A stretch of 64,000 bases of DNA, from NCBI RefSeq assembly GCF_014203235.1, contig NZ_JACHIN010000007.1, forward strand, positions 1-64,000, read 5' to 3'. Below the pieces are notes generated by a model. The model was given only the letters and a program-made list of their open reading frames with translations, made no database searches and was not told the DNA's origin. The position numbers and the translations under genes were made by a program. Below, one piece after another: positions 8,609 to 16,981 of the stretch (position 1 is its first letter; every line of letters begins with the position of its first letter). The DNA is from Nonomuraea endophytica (lineage in GTDB: Bacteria > Actinomycetota > Actinomycetes > Streptosporangiales > Streptosporangiaceae).

Positions 8609-10408
8609 TCACTTCATGGTGAAGACCGAGCCGCGGGCGCGGAAGGGCAGGTGGGCGCCCTGCGGGATGAGGAACGCGTGCTCGCGCCGGATCCGCAGCA
8701 CGTCGCACTGGCCGTCGGTGATGAGCAGGATCGGGCCGTCGGCCGGGAAGTCGGGGGCCCGTTCCAGGAGGTTCACGCCGGGTTGCAGGATGGTGCCGCC
8801 CCGGCCGCGTACGCGTACCCGCTGGGCGATGTCCTCCACGGGCAGGTAACCGGCGTCGTAGGCGGCGGCGTCGCAGTAGACCACGCGGGCGCGGGGCACG
8901 TCCCTGGCGATGGCGTAGGAGGCGATGGCGCCCAGGGCCTTGCCGAGCGTCTTCACGTCCATCGAGCCTGAGGTGTCCAGGACGACGCCGAACGTCGCCT
9001 GCTGGACCAGTTCCTCGGGGCGTACCCACCCGGGGCGGGGGATGTCGGGCGTCGCGGACTGGCGGCGGGAGGCGCGCGCGTAGGAGCGGCGCTTGTCCAC
9101 CGCCGGCACGTGCTCGTCGAACCAGCGCGCCAGCCGCGCGTCCCACGGCAGCGGCGGCTGGTCGAGCGCGCGGATCTCCTGCTCCAGGGCGGCGGGGACG
9201 AAGCCGCGCCCGCTGGTCTGGTGGTAGACCAGGCCCTGGGTCAGCGCGTTGCGGTAGTACTCGTCCAGGTCCACGTAGCCCTTGACGCCGCGCGGCGGCC
9301 GGTCGAGCACGTCGCCGAGCCCGCGCCCGCGCAGCGTGGCCAGCTTGCGCAGCCGCCGCAGGTCGGTGACGATCTGGTCATAGACGGCCTCGGCCGACTG
9401 TCCGGCGAGCGACGGGTCGTGCAGGAGCCCTTCCGGCATCTCCCCCACGCCCATCTCGACGAGCCAGCCGTTGATCACGTAGTCGCAGGCGATGTTCCAG
9501 ACGTACGGCTCCCGCCCGCCCGTCCGCTCCCCGTGCCGCAGCGCGGCGTGCAGCATCTCGTGGGCCAGCACGAACCGCCACTCCTCGATGACCAGCCCGG
9601 CCAGCGGGTTGACGTAGATCTCCGCGGCCTCGGCGCTGACAGCGGCGACCGAGATGTCCCAGCCGCGGGCAAGATCGGCGTCGGCGACGACGGTCATCCC
9701 GGCGGCGAGCGCGCCGAGCAGCGGGTAGGAGGAGACGAACCAGCGCAGCGCGACGTCCCACGGGCCGTCGGGCCGCCGGTCCCCGGTGGTGCGCGGGGTC
9801 CCGGCCTTCTCCAGGGCGACGGTGGCGGTCCTGGCCACGCCGATGGCGAAGGAGCGTTCGTGGTCGAGGTGCTTGGCGAGGTCCTCGGCGCCGATGAGGA
9901 AGTCGGCCTGACCGAGCGGCGCGTACTCCGGGGGCAGCCCGATCCTGCGCCAGCGCTCGGAGAGCGTGACCTCGGGCTCGGCCGGCAGTTCGGCGGGCAG
10001 CGGCGTGGGGCAGCGGCCCAGCTTCAGCGTGCGCAGGAAACGCTCGACGTGCACGCAGCAGGCGGCCTGGTAGGCGACGTCGGGCAGGTTGGAGCGCTGC
10101 CAGGAGGCCACGACCTCGGCGCCGACGTCAGCGGGCGCGCAGTTGCGCGGGTCGGCGTGGCCGAAGCCCAGGTGGAGCAGGAGGTGGGCGAAGATCCATG
10201 CCCATTCCTCCGGCTCCGCCTTGCGGTGCGGGTGGTGGCGGACGTCGCCGTCGCCGGTGACGCTCGCCCAGGTCTCCTTGGACAGGTCGCCGTCGTCGGC
10301 CGGGTGCAGGTTGGCGTGGTAGACCTCGAACAGCGGGTGCCGGGTGACCATGGTCCAGCCCTGCTGCACCTTGAGCCGCCACGGGTCGAGCTTCTGCTTC
10401 TTCCTCAT
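8609..10408 (-). CDS. VWA-like domain protein with DUF2201 metallopeptidase-like region
   Basis: Protein of 599 residues. The middle carries LAHEMLHAALRHGER (His283, Glu284, His287), an HExxH zinc-peptidase motif of the DUF2201 type. The C-terminal part is a VWA-like domain with the MIDAS loop DTSGSM (Asp478, Ser480, Ser482). Near the N-terminus, AHLLLHLGFGHAD (His75, His79) aligns with the HExxH block but lacks the Glu, suggesting an internal duplication with an inactive first copy. Start ATG 10408 overlaps the MoxR stop by 4 bp. MoxR/VWA pairs act as remodelling chaperones for specific targets; the target here is unknown. Confidence 0.88.
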   Translation of the reverse strand: MRKKQKLDPWRLKVQQGWTMVTRHPLFEVYHANLHPADDGDLSKETWASVTGDGDVRHHPHRKAEPEEWAWIFAHLLLHLGFGHADPRNCAPADVGAEVVASWQRSNLPDVAYQAACCVHVERFLRTLKLGRCPTPLPAELPAEPEVTLSERWRRIGLPPEYAPLGQADFLIGAEDLAKHLDHERSFAIGVARTATVALEKAGTPRTTGDRRPDGPWDVALRWFVSSYPLLGALAAGMTVVADADLARGWDISVAAVSAEAAEIYVNPLAGLVIEEWRFVLAHEMLHAALRHGERTGGREPYVWNIACDYVINGWLVEMGVGEMPEGLLHDPSLAGQSAEAVYDQIVTDLRRLRKLATLRGRGLGDVLDRPPRGVKGYVDLDEYYRNALTQGLVYHQTSGRGFVPAALEQEIRALDQPPLPWDARLARWFDEHVPAVDKRRSYARASRRQSATPDIPRPGWVRPEELVQQATFGVVLDTSGSMDVKTLGKALGAIASYAIARDVPRARVVYCDAAAYDAGYLPVEDIAQRVRVRGRGGTILQPGVNLLERAPDFPADGPILLITDGQCDVLRIRREHAFLIPQGAHLPFRARGSVFTMK

Positions 10409-11472
10409 GAGCGGGCCGCCGAGAGCCGGGGCAGGTCGCGGCCGACCTCTACGAGGAACCACGTCGGCAGGGCGGGCGCGCCGTCGGCCTCGTTGGCGAT
10501 GACGAGCTGCGCGCACTCCAGCGAGATCTCGGCCAGCTCGACCAGGAGCGTCTTGGCCCGGAAGGCGAGGTCGCGGCCCCGGCTGGAGGCGCCGCGCTTG
10601 TCGGCGGGCAGTTCCTTGACGAGGCGGGCGCGGAAGGTCTCCGACAGGAAGTAGAGCAGGTCGCGCTCCTCCGGCCGGCGCGGCCAGGGGGCCTCGCCCT
10701 TCAGGACGGCGTCGAGGTCGTAGGCGTGGCGGACGGTCTTGACGTAGGCGCGGAAGGCCGAGGCGTGGGTGGCGGTGAGGGTGCCGAAGGCGAGCATGGC
10801 GAGGATCTCGTCCTCGATGTCGTCGCCGTAGGAGGTGATGACGTCGGAGAGCATGTGCCAGGCGCGCGGCGAGGAGAACGCCTCCTCGGTCTTCGGCGGG
10901 GCGCTCCACAGGTGGTCGGGGCGCTGGACGAGGTAGTCGGCGATCCAGGGGTGGATGCCGGCGTCGGCCGCCCACTTGAGCCAGTCGTCGGCGCTGGCGC
11001 GCAGGTGCACGTGGACCAGCCGGTTGATCAGCGCCGAGGCCATGGGCCTGGCCAGCGCGTTGTCGGTGGCGCGGTTGCCGGCGCCGATCACGACCGAGCC
11101 CGCGGGCAGCTCGTAGGTGCCGATCCTGCGGTCGAGGATCAGCGAGTAGAAGGCCTTCTGCACTTCGGGCGATGAGGCGTTGAGCTCGTCGAGGAACAGG
11201 CAGTAGGGCTCGTCCCTGGCGATCGACTCCGGCGGGGCGAAGCGGCTGCGGCCACCCACGAGCTCGGGGACGCCGATGAGGTCCTCGGGGGCGAGCTGGG
11301 TGCCGAGCAGCGTCACACACTCCAGGCCGAGGGAGGCGGCGAACTCGCGGACGAGCGAGCTCTTGCCGATCCCCGGGGCGCCCCAGAGGAAGACGGGGCG
11401 CACCACGGCGACATGCAGCAGCAGCTCGGGGAGCTGCGCCGGGGTGACCGTGACGTTTGCCTGCATGCCCAC
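10405..11472 (-). CDS. MoxR-family AAA ATPase
   Basis: ATPase of 355 residues with Walker A GAPGIGKSS at about 31-39, Walker B CLFLDELNAS and sensor-1 region VIGAGNR, plus the insert TLLGTQLAPEDLIG typical of MoxR proteins. MoxR ATPases form rings and work with a VWA/MIDAS partner encoded next to them, here overlapping by 4 bp. The two-gene unit may be expressed alone or with the two-component operon downstream. Cytoplasmic. Confidence 0.93.
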   Translation of the reverse strand: MGMQANVTVTPAQLPELLLHVAVVRPVFLWGAPGIGKSSLVREFAASLGLECVTLLGTQLAPEDLIGVPELVGGRSRFAPPESIARDEPYCLFLDELNASSPEVQKAFYSLILDRRIGTYELPAGSVVIGAGNRATDNALARPMASALINRLVHVHLRASADDWLKWAADAGIHPWIADYLVQRPDHLWSAPPKTEEAFSSPRAWHMLSDVITSYGDDIEDEILAMLAFGTLTATHASAFRAYVKTVRHAYDLDAVLKGEAPWPRRPEERDLLYFLSETFRARLVKELPADKRGASSRGRDLAFRAKTLLVELAEISLECAQLVIANEADGAPALPTWFLVEVGRDLPRLSAARS

Positions 11473-11507
11473 AAGAGTGGCGAAACGGGCATGGGCCGCG
11501 CACCCGG

Positions 11508-11546
11508 TTTAATGCGTTGCGAGCGTTCGCGCGGCCCTCGTAGGGT
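11508..11546 (+). promoter_or_regulatory. erm promoter, WhiB7-like architecture, probably leaderless
   Basis: TTGCGA (11517-11522) and TAGGGT (11541-11546) are 18 bp apart. A short AT run TTTAAT (11508-11513) lies 3 bp upstream of the -35, the position of the AT-rich box in WhiB7-dependent promoters (established for mycobacteria and Streptomyces). The -10 ends only 7 bp before the ATG at 11554, so transcription would start at or just before that codon. Confidence 0.55.
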
Positions 11547-11553
11547 CGTCGGC

Positions 11554-11613
11554 ATGTATTGCTCCTGCTTCTACAGCATCCGCATCCGCAGCGGCCGGGC
11601 TCTGGCTCGCTAG
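11554..11613 (+). CDS. erm leader peptide (19 aa, Arg-Ile-Arg motif)
   Basis: Short frame encoding MYCSCFYSIRIRSGRALAR and ending in TAG. The frame starts about 7 bp after a good -10, so it would be translated from a leaderless transcript. Codons 10-12 are Arg-Ile-Arg, which fits the Arg/Lys-X-Arg/Lys pattern at which drug-bound ribosomes stall in several erm leader peptides (established for ErmD-type leaders). Ninety-one bp separate its stop from the methyltransferase start and hold a hairpin covering that gene's ribosome site. The role in induction is inference. Confidence 0.65.
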   Translation: MYCSCFYSIRIRSGRALAR

Positions 11614-11657
11614 CGGACTGCTCGACTTCTTAGCGCGTCCGTAAAAGCGCGCCCAGG

Positions 11658-11697
11658 GCCCTTCGAGATCCCATTCATCTCGAGGACCCGAAAGGGC
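11658..11697 (+). promoter_or_regulatory. Hairpin sequestering the erm Shine-Dalgarno site
   Basis: GCCCTT (11658-11663) pairs with AAGGGC (11692-11697), which contains the AAGGG ribosome-binding site, and CGAGAT (11664-11669) pairs with ATCTCG (11677-11682) around a 7-nt loop. An alternative pairing exists: GGGCTCTGG (11597-11605, inside the leader frame) with CCAGGGCCC (11653-11661), which would invade the sequestering strand and free the ribosome site. A smaller GCGCG stem lies at 11633-11652. Confidence 0.6.
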
Positions 11698-11704
11698 TGC
11701 AGCT

Positions 11705-12520
11705 GTGGCGCAGAACTTCGCACACGGTAACTATTCCCACACTCAGAAGAAGGCCAGGAACTCCGGCGGCGGCCGCACGCCCAGAGACAAGACGCGGCGC
11801 GATTTGTCGCAGAACTTCCTGGTCGATCGGCATGCCGTCAACCTGATCGTGAAGGCCGCGCGGCCGCACGGGCTGATACTCGAACCCGGCGCCGGGGAAG
11901 GCGCGCTCACGGCCGTGCTGGCCCGGCAGGAGGACGTGGAGGTCGTCGGCTACGAGATCGATCCGCTTCTGGTCGCCAAGCTCAGGGCCAGGACCGGGCT
12001 GACGATCGTCAAGGGCGACTTCACCAAGGCCAAGCCGCCGAAGGAGCCGTTCGCGGTGGTCGGCAACATCCCGTACTCGATCACGTCGAAGATCGTCGAC
12101 TGGTGCCTGCGGGCGCCCGCGATGACCTCGGCGACCCTGCTCACCCAGCTGGAGTACGCCCGTAAGCGCTCGGGCGACTACGGCAGGTGGAGCCTGGTCA
12201 CGGTGGAGAGCTGGCCGTGGTTCCACTGGGATCTGCTCGGCCGGGTCGGCCGGGAGAGCTTCCGGCCGGTGCCGGCGGTCGACTCCGGCATCCTGCGCAT
12301 CGAGCGGCGGCCCGAGCCGCTGGTGGAGGCGGGCGCGGCCTGGCGGGAGCTGGTCGAGCTCGGGTTCACCGGGGTGGGCGGCTCGCTGCGCGCCTCGCTG
12401 AAGACCCGCTACCAGGGCGTCGACGCCGCCCTGCGGCGGGCGGGCGTCGAGCGCGACACGGTGGTGGGATACGTCCACCCCGACCAGTGGATCACCGTCT
12501 ACCGGGAGCTACACGGCTGA
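11705..12520 (+). CDS. erm: 23S rRNA (adenine-N6)-dimethyltransferase, Erm family
   Basis: Methyltransferase of 271 residues that would methylate the 23S rRNA macrolide-binding adenine, giving resistance to macrolides, lincosamides and streptogramin B. Erm hallmarks: RRDLSQNFLVDRHAV, the SAM motif LEPGAGEGALT, acidic EIDPLL, and NIPYSIT, the catalytic NxPY-type motif. The C-terminal KTRYQGVDAALRRAG region is like other actinobacterial Erm proteins. KsgA is less likely because of the N-terminal basic extension and leader. GTG start at 11705 with AAGGG 8 bp upstream. It overlaps the convergent membrane gene by 12 bp. Confidence 0.93.
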   Translation: MAQNFAHGNYSHTQKKARNSGGGRTPRDKTRRDLSQNFLVDRHAVNLIVKAARPHGLILEPGAGEGALTAVLARQEDVEVVGYEIDPLLVAKLRARTGLTIVKGDFTKAKPPKEPFAVVGNIPYSITSKIVDWCLRAPAMTSATLLTQLEYARKRSGDYGRWSLVTVESWPWFHWDLLGRVGRESFRPVPAVDSGILRIERRPEPLVEAGAAWRELVELGFTGVGGSLRASLKTRYQGVDAALRRAGVERDTVVGYVHPDQWITVYRELHG

Positions 12521-13900
12521 CTTCATCCGCCCCTCGGAGGGGGCGGACACCGGCTTGGCGAGCTCTGGGACCGTCGGATTACGGCGGTTCCAGGGCATCG
12601 CCATGACCAGGATCGGCAGCAGCACGATGGAGGCCAGCGCCCACTGCGAGTGCAGCTCCCACCAGGTGTCGACGTCGAACTGCGTCATGTAGAGGTAGCC
12701 GTAGGCGGCCCAGGCCGAGCAGCCGATGATCGCCGGCCAGGCGAAGCGGGTGGGCCTGGCGACCAGGAACGGCATGAACCACATGAGGTACTGCGCGCCG
12801 AGCCGGGGCGTGACCACCATGAAGGCGATCAGCATCGCGATGGTCATGTCGATGGGGTCGGCCCGCCGCCACAGCAGCACGCAGGCGACCATGGTGGCGT
12901 AGATCAGGTAGGTGCCGGGGACGACGAGGTCGGGACGCAGCTCCCAGTTGCCGTCGCTGAACTGCGCGGCCCAGCCCCAGTCGCCGACGATCGGCCGGAT
13001 GTCCCCCATGACGGACATCGCTTCCCGGATCTGGCCGAGCGAGGTGTTCACCACGAGCGGCAGCGAGAGCAGGAAGAGCACCGGCACCAGGCCGGTGAAG
13101 AACAGCGAGACGATCCTGGCCCGCAGGTTGGGCAGGAGCAGCAGCATGCCCGGGATCAGCCAGATCGGCCAGCTCTTCGAGCACAATGCCAGGCCCATGA
13201 GCGCGCCGGCGAACATGCCGCGCCGCAGGTAGTGGCGGTCGTCGCGCGTCGGCATGAGCGAGCGGTGCAGCAGGCCGCCGGGGCGGATCACCCTGTCCAG
13301 CGCGTTGCGCCAGCCGTAGGCGGCGACGCCGCGGCGCAGGCGCACGGTCACCTGGGTCGTGACGCCCGTCCGGTACGGCGAGCCAGGCCCGCGCGCCACC
13401 ACGAACGCGGCCACGCCGAAGGCCAGCGCGACCGGCTCGACCTGGCCGTGGATGGCCGCGACCAGCAGGGCCAGCGGGTTGAGCGCGTATTGCAGCGCGC
13501 GCAGGTTGGCCTTGGGCCCGCCGGACAGCTTGGCCACCAGCGGGATCAGCGCGATGTCGGCCACGATCGTGACCAGGCGCCCGGCGAACTCCCACGGGAT
13601 GCCCAGCCAGAGCAGGAAGCCGTAGACGTACGGGATCGTCGGCAGGAAGTGCCAGCCGCCCTCGCTGGCCAGGACCGGATCCTGGCCGTTAAGGATGGCC
13701 ACGCCCGCGGGCTTGAAGCTCTCCATGAAGTCGACCGGCTGCCAGGCGTCGTCGGCCGCGGTGAACAGCAGAAGCGTCCGTACGGCCACGCCCACGAGGA
13801 TCGCGACGACGAGGGATGGTCTCCAGTCACGCCATTGGGCGAGAAGGGCGAGCACGACACCGGCGACGAGGACTATCCCCGTGAGGACTGCGTATTCCAT
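12509..13900 (-). CDS. GT-C-type integral membrane glycosyltransferase (predicted)
   Basis: Polytopic membrane protein of 463 residues with roughly ten hydrophobic segments. An early periplasmic-side acidic pair follows helix two (TAADDAWQPVDFMESFKPAG), then GQDPVL and PTIPYVYGFLLWLGIPWEFAG, and HGQVEPVALAFG and APRLGAQYLMWFMPF-like motifs (seen as TPRLGAQYLMWFMPF). This pattern fits lipid-linked-sugar glycosyltransferases of the GT-C fold (mannosyltransferase-like). The acceptor is unknown. Start ATG 13900. It overlaps the erm 3' end by 12 bp, convergent. Confidence 0.75.
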   Translation of the reverse strand: MEYAVLTGIVLVAGVVLALLAQWRDWRPSLVVAILVGVAVRTLLLFTAADDAWQPVDFMESFKPAGVAILNGQDPVLASEGGWHFLPTIPYVYGFLLWLGIPWEFAGRLVTIVADIALIPLVAKLSGGPKANLRALQYALNPLALLVAAIHGQVEPVALAFGVAAFVVARGPGSPYRTGVTTQVTVRLRRGVAAYGWRNALDRVIRPGGLLHRSLMPTRDDRHYLRRGMFAGALMGLALCSKSWPIWLIPGMLLLLPNLRARIVSLFFTGLVPVLFLLSLPLVVNTSLGQIREAMSVMGDIRPIVGDWGWAAQFSDGNWELRPDLVVPGTYLIYATMVACVLLWRRADPIDMTIAMLIAFMVVTPRLGAQYLMWFMPFLVARPTRFAWPAIIGCSAWAAYGYLYMTQFDVDTWWELHSQWALASIVLLPILVMAMPWNRRNPTVPELAKPVSAPSEGRMKSAV

Positions 13901-14080
13901 GGCGGCCTCTAGCCTGCCGTACCCGGGAGGGTGCTGCCACCGGGGCAGGCGAATGCGCGGTCAGACATGACACTCGATAAGTATGCTTACCAACACCATT
14001 TGTGCACTCCTTTTACCTGCGGTGACACCTGGCCGAGGCGCTATTCCGGCCGGGAAACTCACAGGAAACTCTCAGCTCGT

Positions 14081-15016
14081 TCACCTGGCCAGCGCCGCCT
14101 TCGCGTCGACGACGCCCAGGCCCAGACGCAAGTCCTTGGTCGGGTTCTGCGCGGTCTGCCGGATGGCCCTCATGGTCTGGTCGGGGGTCTTCCCCTGCCC
14201 GATCAGAAGCGCCGCCAACCCGGACACGTACGGCGCCGCCATCGAGGTGCCGTCGAGCAGGCCGTACCCGCTGGTGTTCTTGAGGGTCTCCGGGGTCGCG
14301 TAGGTCGGCAGCGTGGACATGACGCGCACGCCGGGGGCGGTGACGGCGTCCTCGGCGCCGAAGTTGGAGAAGTCGGCGGGCTTGCCCTGCTGGTCGCTGG
14401 CGCCGACGACCAGGACCTGCGTGGCCGCCTTGTACGGCTGCCTGGCGGTGCCCTCGTTCCCGGCCGCGGCCACGACGACCGCGCCTCTGCTGTAGGCGTG
14501 CAGGATGGCCGGGTTGAGCGTGCCGCCCTTGAGCAGCCGTGACAGCAGGCCGGTCTCGCCCAGGCTGAGGTTGATGACCTTGGCGCCGTTGTCGGCGGCC
14601 CAGACGATGCCCTTGACGATCGTGGCCCTGTCTCCCGATCCGACGGCGCCGAGGACGCGTACCGGCATGATCATGGCGCCGGGCGCCGCGCCGGCGATGC
14701 CGATGCCGTTGCGGGTGACGGCGGCGGCGATGCCGGCCACGTGGGTGCCGTGGCCGTTGCGGTCCTTGGGGTCCTGGTCGCCGTCGACGAAGTCGTAGCC
14801 ATCGACGATCTTGTCCTTGAGGTCGGGGTGGTCGGTGTCCACGCCGGTGTCCACGATCGCGATGACCACGCCGTCGCCCTGTTCCTGTGTCCAGGCCTGG
14901 GGCAGCTTGATCGCCGGGAGGCCCCACTGCTGGGGTTCGAGCGGGTCGGGTTCGGGCGAAGCGCAGCCCGCCACGATCGCCAGGATCGCGGCGAGCGTCA
15001 ATACTCGCCTCATCAT
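14081..15016 (-). CDS. S8 family (subtilisin-like) serine peptidase, lipoprotein
   Basis: Peptidase of 311 residues with the complete catalytic triad: Asp56 in AIVDTGVDTDHPDL, His89 in NGHGTHVAGIAA, Ser258 in DGTSMAAPYVSG, and oxyanion Asn177 in AAAGNEG. The N-terminus ends in lipobox IVAGC (Cys18), so the mature enzyme should be membrane-anchored outside the cell. There is only a very short propeptide and no C-terminal membrane helix, unlike mycosins. The 180 bp before it towards 13900 hold no gene. It could act with the neighbouring secreted hydrolases. Confidence 0.92.
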   Translation of the reverse strand: MMRRVLTLAAILAIVAGCASPEPDPLEPQQWGLPAIKLPQAWTQEQGDGVVIAIVDTGVDTDHPDLKDKIVDGYDFVDGDQDPKDRNGHGTHVAGIAAAVTRNGIGIAGAAPGAMIMPVRVLGAVGSGDRATIVKGIVWAADNGAKVINLSLGETGLLSRLLKGGTLNPAILHAYSRGAVVVAAAGNEGTARQPYKAATQVLVVGASDQQGKPADFSNFGAEDAVTAPGVRVMSTLPTYATPETLKNTSGYGLLDGTSMAAPYVSGLAALLIGQGKTPDQTMRAIRQTAQNPTKDLRLGLGVVDAKAALAR

Positions 15017-15157
15017 GCCCCCCGATGCTCACGATAAGTCCCGACAAGACTACACAGAGCACATAAAGGGGTAGACGGGAGGAGCGAGGTGAGGCGCCTC
15101 GGGGGAGGTAACCCGGAAACCTCTCCCGAGGAGCCTCAGCCCCGCTCCTCCCGGGTC

Positions 15158-16978
15158 TCAGCCGAGCGCGTTGAGATACGCCCGGTGGCTGCGGGAGAAC
15201 TCGAAGGAGTTGTACTTGTCCCAGTTGATCGACCAGGTCATGAGCCCGCGCAGGTTCGGATAGACCCCACGCGGCCGGTACGGCCCGCAGTTCGTGCCCT
15301 TGGCCAGGCAGTCGAAGGCCTTCTGGACCTCGGCCACCGTGGTGAAGCCGTTGCCGGCCCACGGCGCCGCCGGCAGGCCGATGGCGACCTGGTCCTGGCG
15401 GAGCGCGGGGAAGACGTTGGCGGTGTCGCCCCTGATGGGGAAGCCCGCGAGCAGCATGTCGGTCATCGCGACGTGGAAGTCGTGGGTGCCCATCGTGTGG
15501 TACTGGTTGTCCAGGCCCATGATCGGCCCGGAGTTGTAGTCCTGGACGTGCAGGAGCGTCAGGTCGTTGCGCATCGCGTGGATCACCGGAAGGTAGGACG
15601 CGCTGCGGTTGTCGGAGGCCCCGCTCGGGCCGGGCCCGTAGAACTGGTAGCCGAGCTGGACGAAGAAGGTCTCCGGCGCCATGGTCAGCACGAAGCGGGA
15701 GCCGTACCTCGCCTTGAGGGTTCTGAGGGCGGAGATCAGGTTGACGATCACCGGGGTGGTCGGGTTGCTCAGGTTGGTGTCGCCGGAGTTGAGATAGAGG
15801 GAGTGGCCTTCGAAGTCGATGTCGAGGCCGTCCAGGCCGTAACGGTCGATGATCGCGCCCACCGAGGAGACGAACGCGTCACGCGCGCCCGCGCTGGTGA
15901 GCTGGACCTGGCCGTTCTGGCCGCCGATCGATATGAGGACCTTCTTGCCCGCGGCCTGCTTGGCCCGGATGGCGGCGATGAAGTCCGCCTCGGACTCGAC
16001 GTTCGGGCACTCGGCCGCCGGGCAGAGCCGGAAGCGGATGTCGCCCGAGGTCACCGAGGTCGGCTCGCCGAAGGCGAGGTTGATGACGTCCCACTCGTTC
16101 GGGACGTCGGCCATCCGGATGTAGCCGGAGCCGTTGGCGAAGGAGGCGTGCAGGTAGCCGACCATGACCCGCTTGGGCAGTTGCCCGCCGTTTCCGCCGC
16201 CCTCGGTCGTGGTGCCGGGGACCTCGGCGGTGTAGGCGGAGCAGTTGCCCGAGCCGTCGCAGGCGCGGACCTTGAAGCGGTAGGTGGTCTTGGCGGTCAG
16301 GCCGCCGACCGTGGTCGAGGTGCCCGTGACGGAGGTGGGGGCGCCGCCGTCGCGGGAGAGCTCGTAGCGGGCGATGGTGCCGGAGTTGTCGGTGGAGGCC
16401 GACCAGCTCACCGACAGCGAGCTCTGGGTGGCGCCGCCCACGGCGAGGTTGCCGGGGACGGTCGGCGGCGTGGTGTCGTCGGGCGGCGGGGTGCCGGGCG
16501 GCCCGTCGAGCACCACGTCGTCGGCCTGGTAGGCGCCCTGGCCGTACCAGCTGTTGACGTAGACGGTCACGCTGGTCGTGCTCGCGCCGGTGGTGAACGT
16601 CGTGCTCAGCTGGCGGTAGGCCGAGGGCGACGACGTCCAGGTGCTGACGTCGGTGGTGCCGGTGCCCAGCGCGCCGAGGAAGACGTAGCCGCCGCGCACC
16701 CAGGCGGACAGGGTGTAGGAGGACGAGGGCTTGACGCTGATCGACTGCTGGCAGCGTCCGGTGTCGCTGCCGGCCGGGGTGGCCTGCAGCGCCTTGGATC
16801 CCGAGTGGACCGGGGTGGTGACCGCCTGGGCTCCGGACGAGGCGGTGCAGGTCCAGCTCGCGAGGTCGCTCTCGAAGCCTGGGTTGCTCAGGATGTTCGC
16901 GGCGAGAGCGGGCGTGACGGAGACCGCCGTGAGGCCGAGGGCCAGCACGGCGGCCGCCGCGAGATGACGAAGGCGCAT
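15158..16978 (-). CDS. Secreted GH18 chitinase (CBM4/9-like, FnIII, GH18)
   Basis: Secreted enzyme of 606 residues. Signal peptide to about residue 27 (cleavage after ALA). Residues 28-157 form a CBM4/9-like jelly roll (NILSNPGFESDLASWT), about 170-257 a fibronectin-III domain, and 268-605 a GH18 domain with DGLDIDFE (Asp383, Asp386, Asp388, catalytic Glu390). It should hydrolyse beta-1,4 GlcNAc links in chitin outside the cell by the substrate-assisted retaining mechanism. It lies 3 bp after the next chitinase on the same strand, so it is the last gene of a chitinase operon. Confidence 0.93.
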   Translation of the reverse strand: MRLRHLAAAAVLALGLTAVSVTPALAANILSNPGFESDLASWTCTASSGAQAVTTPVHSGSKALQATPAGSDTGRCQQSISVKPSSSYTLSAWVRGGYVFLGALGTGTTDVSTWTSSPSAYRQLSTTFTTGASTTSVTVYVNSWYGQGAYQADDVVLDGPPGTPPPDDTTPPTVPGNLAVGGATQSSLSVSWSASTDNSGTIARYELSRDGGAPTSVTGTSTTVGGLTAKTTYRFKVRACDGSGNCSAYTAEVPGTTTEGGGNGGQLPKRVMVGYLHASFANGSGYIRMADVPNEWDVINLAFGEPTSVTSGDIRFRLCPAAECPNVESEADFIAAIRAKQAAGKKVLISIGGQNGQVQLTSAGARDAFVSSVGAIIDRYGLDGLDIDFEGHSLYLNSGDTNLSNPTTPVIVNLISALRTLKARYGSRFVLTMAPETFFVQLGYQFYGPGPSGASDNRSASYLPVIHAMRNDLTLLHVQDYNSGPIMGLDNQYHTMGTHDFHVAMTDMLLAGFPIRGDTANVFPALRQDQVAIGLPAAPWAGNGFTTVAEVQKAFDCLAKGTNCGPYRPRGVYPNLRGLMTWSINWDKYNSFEFSRSHRAYLNALG

Positions 16979-16981
16979 CGC

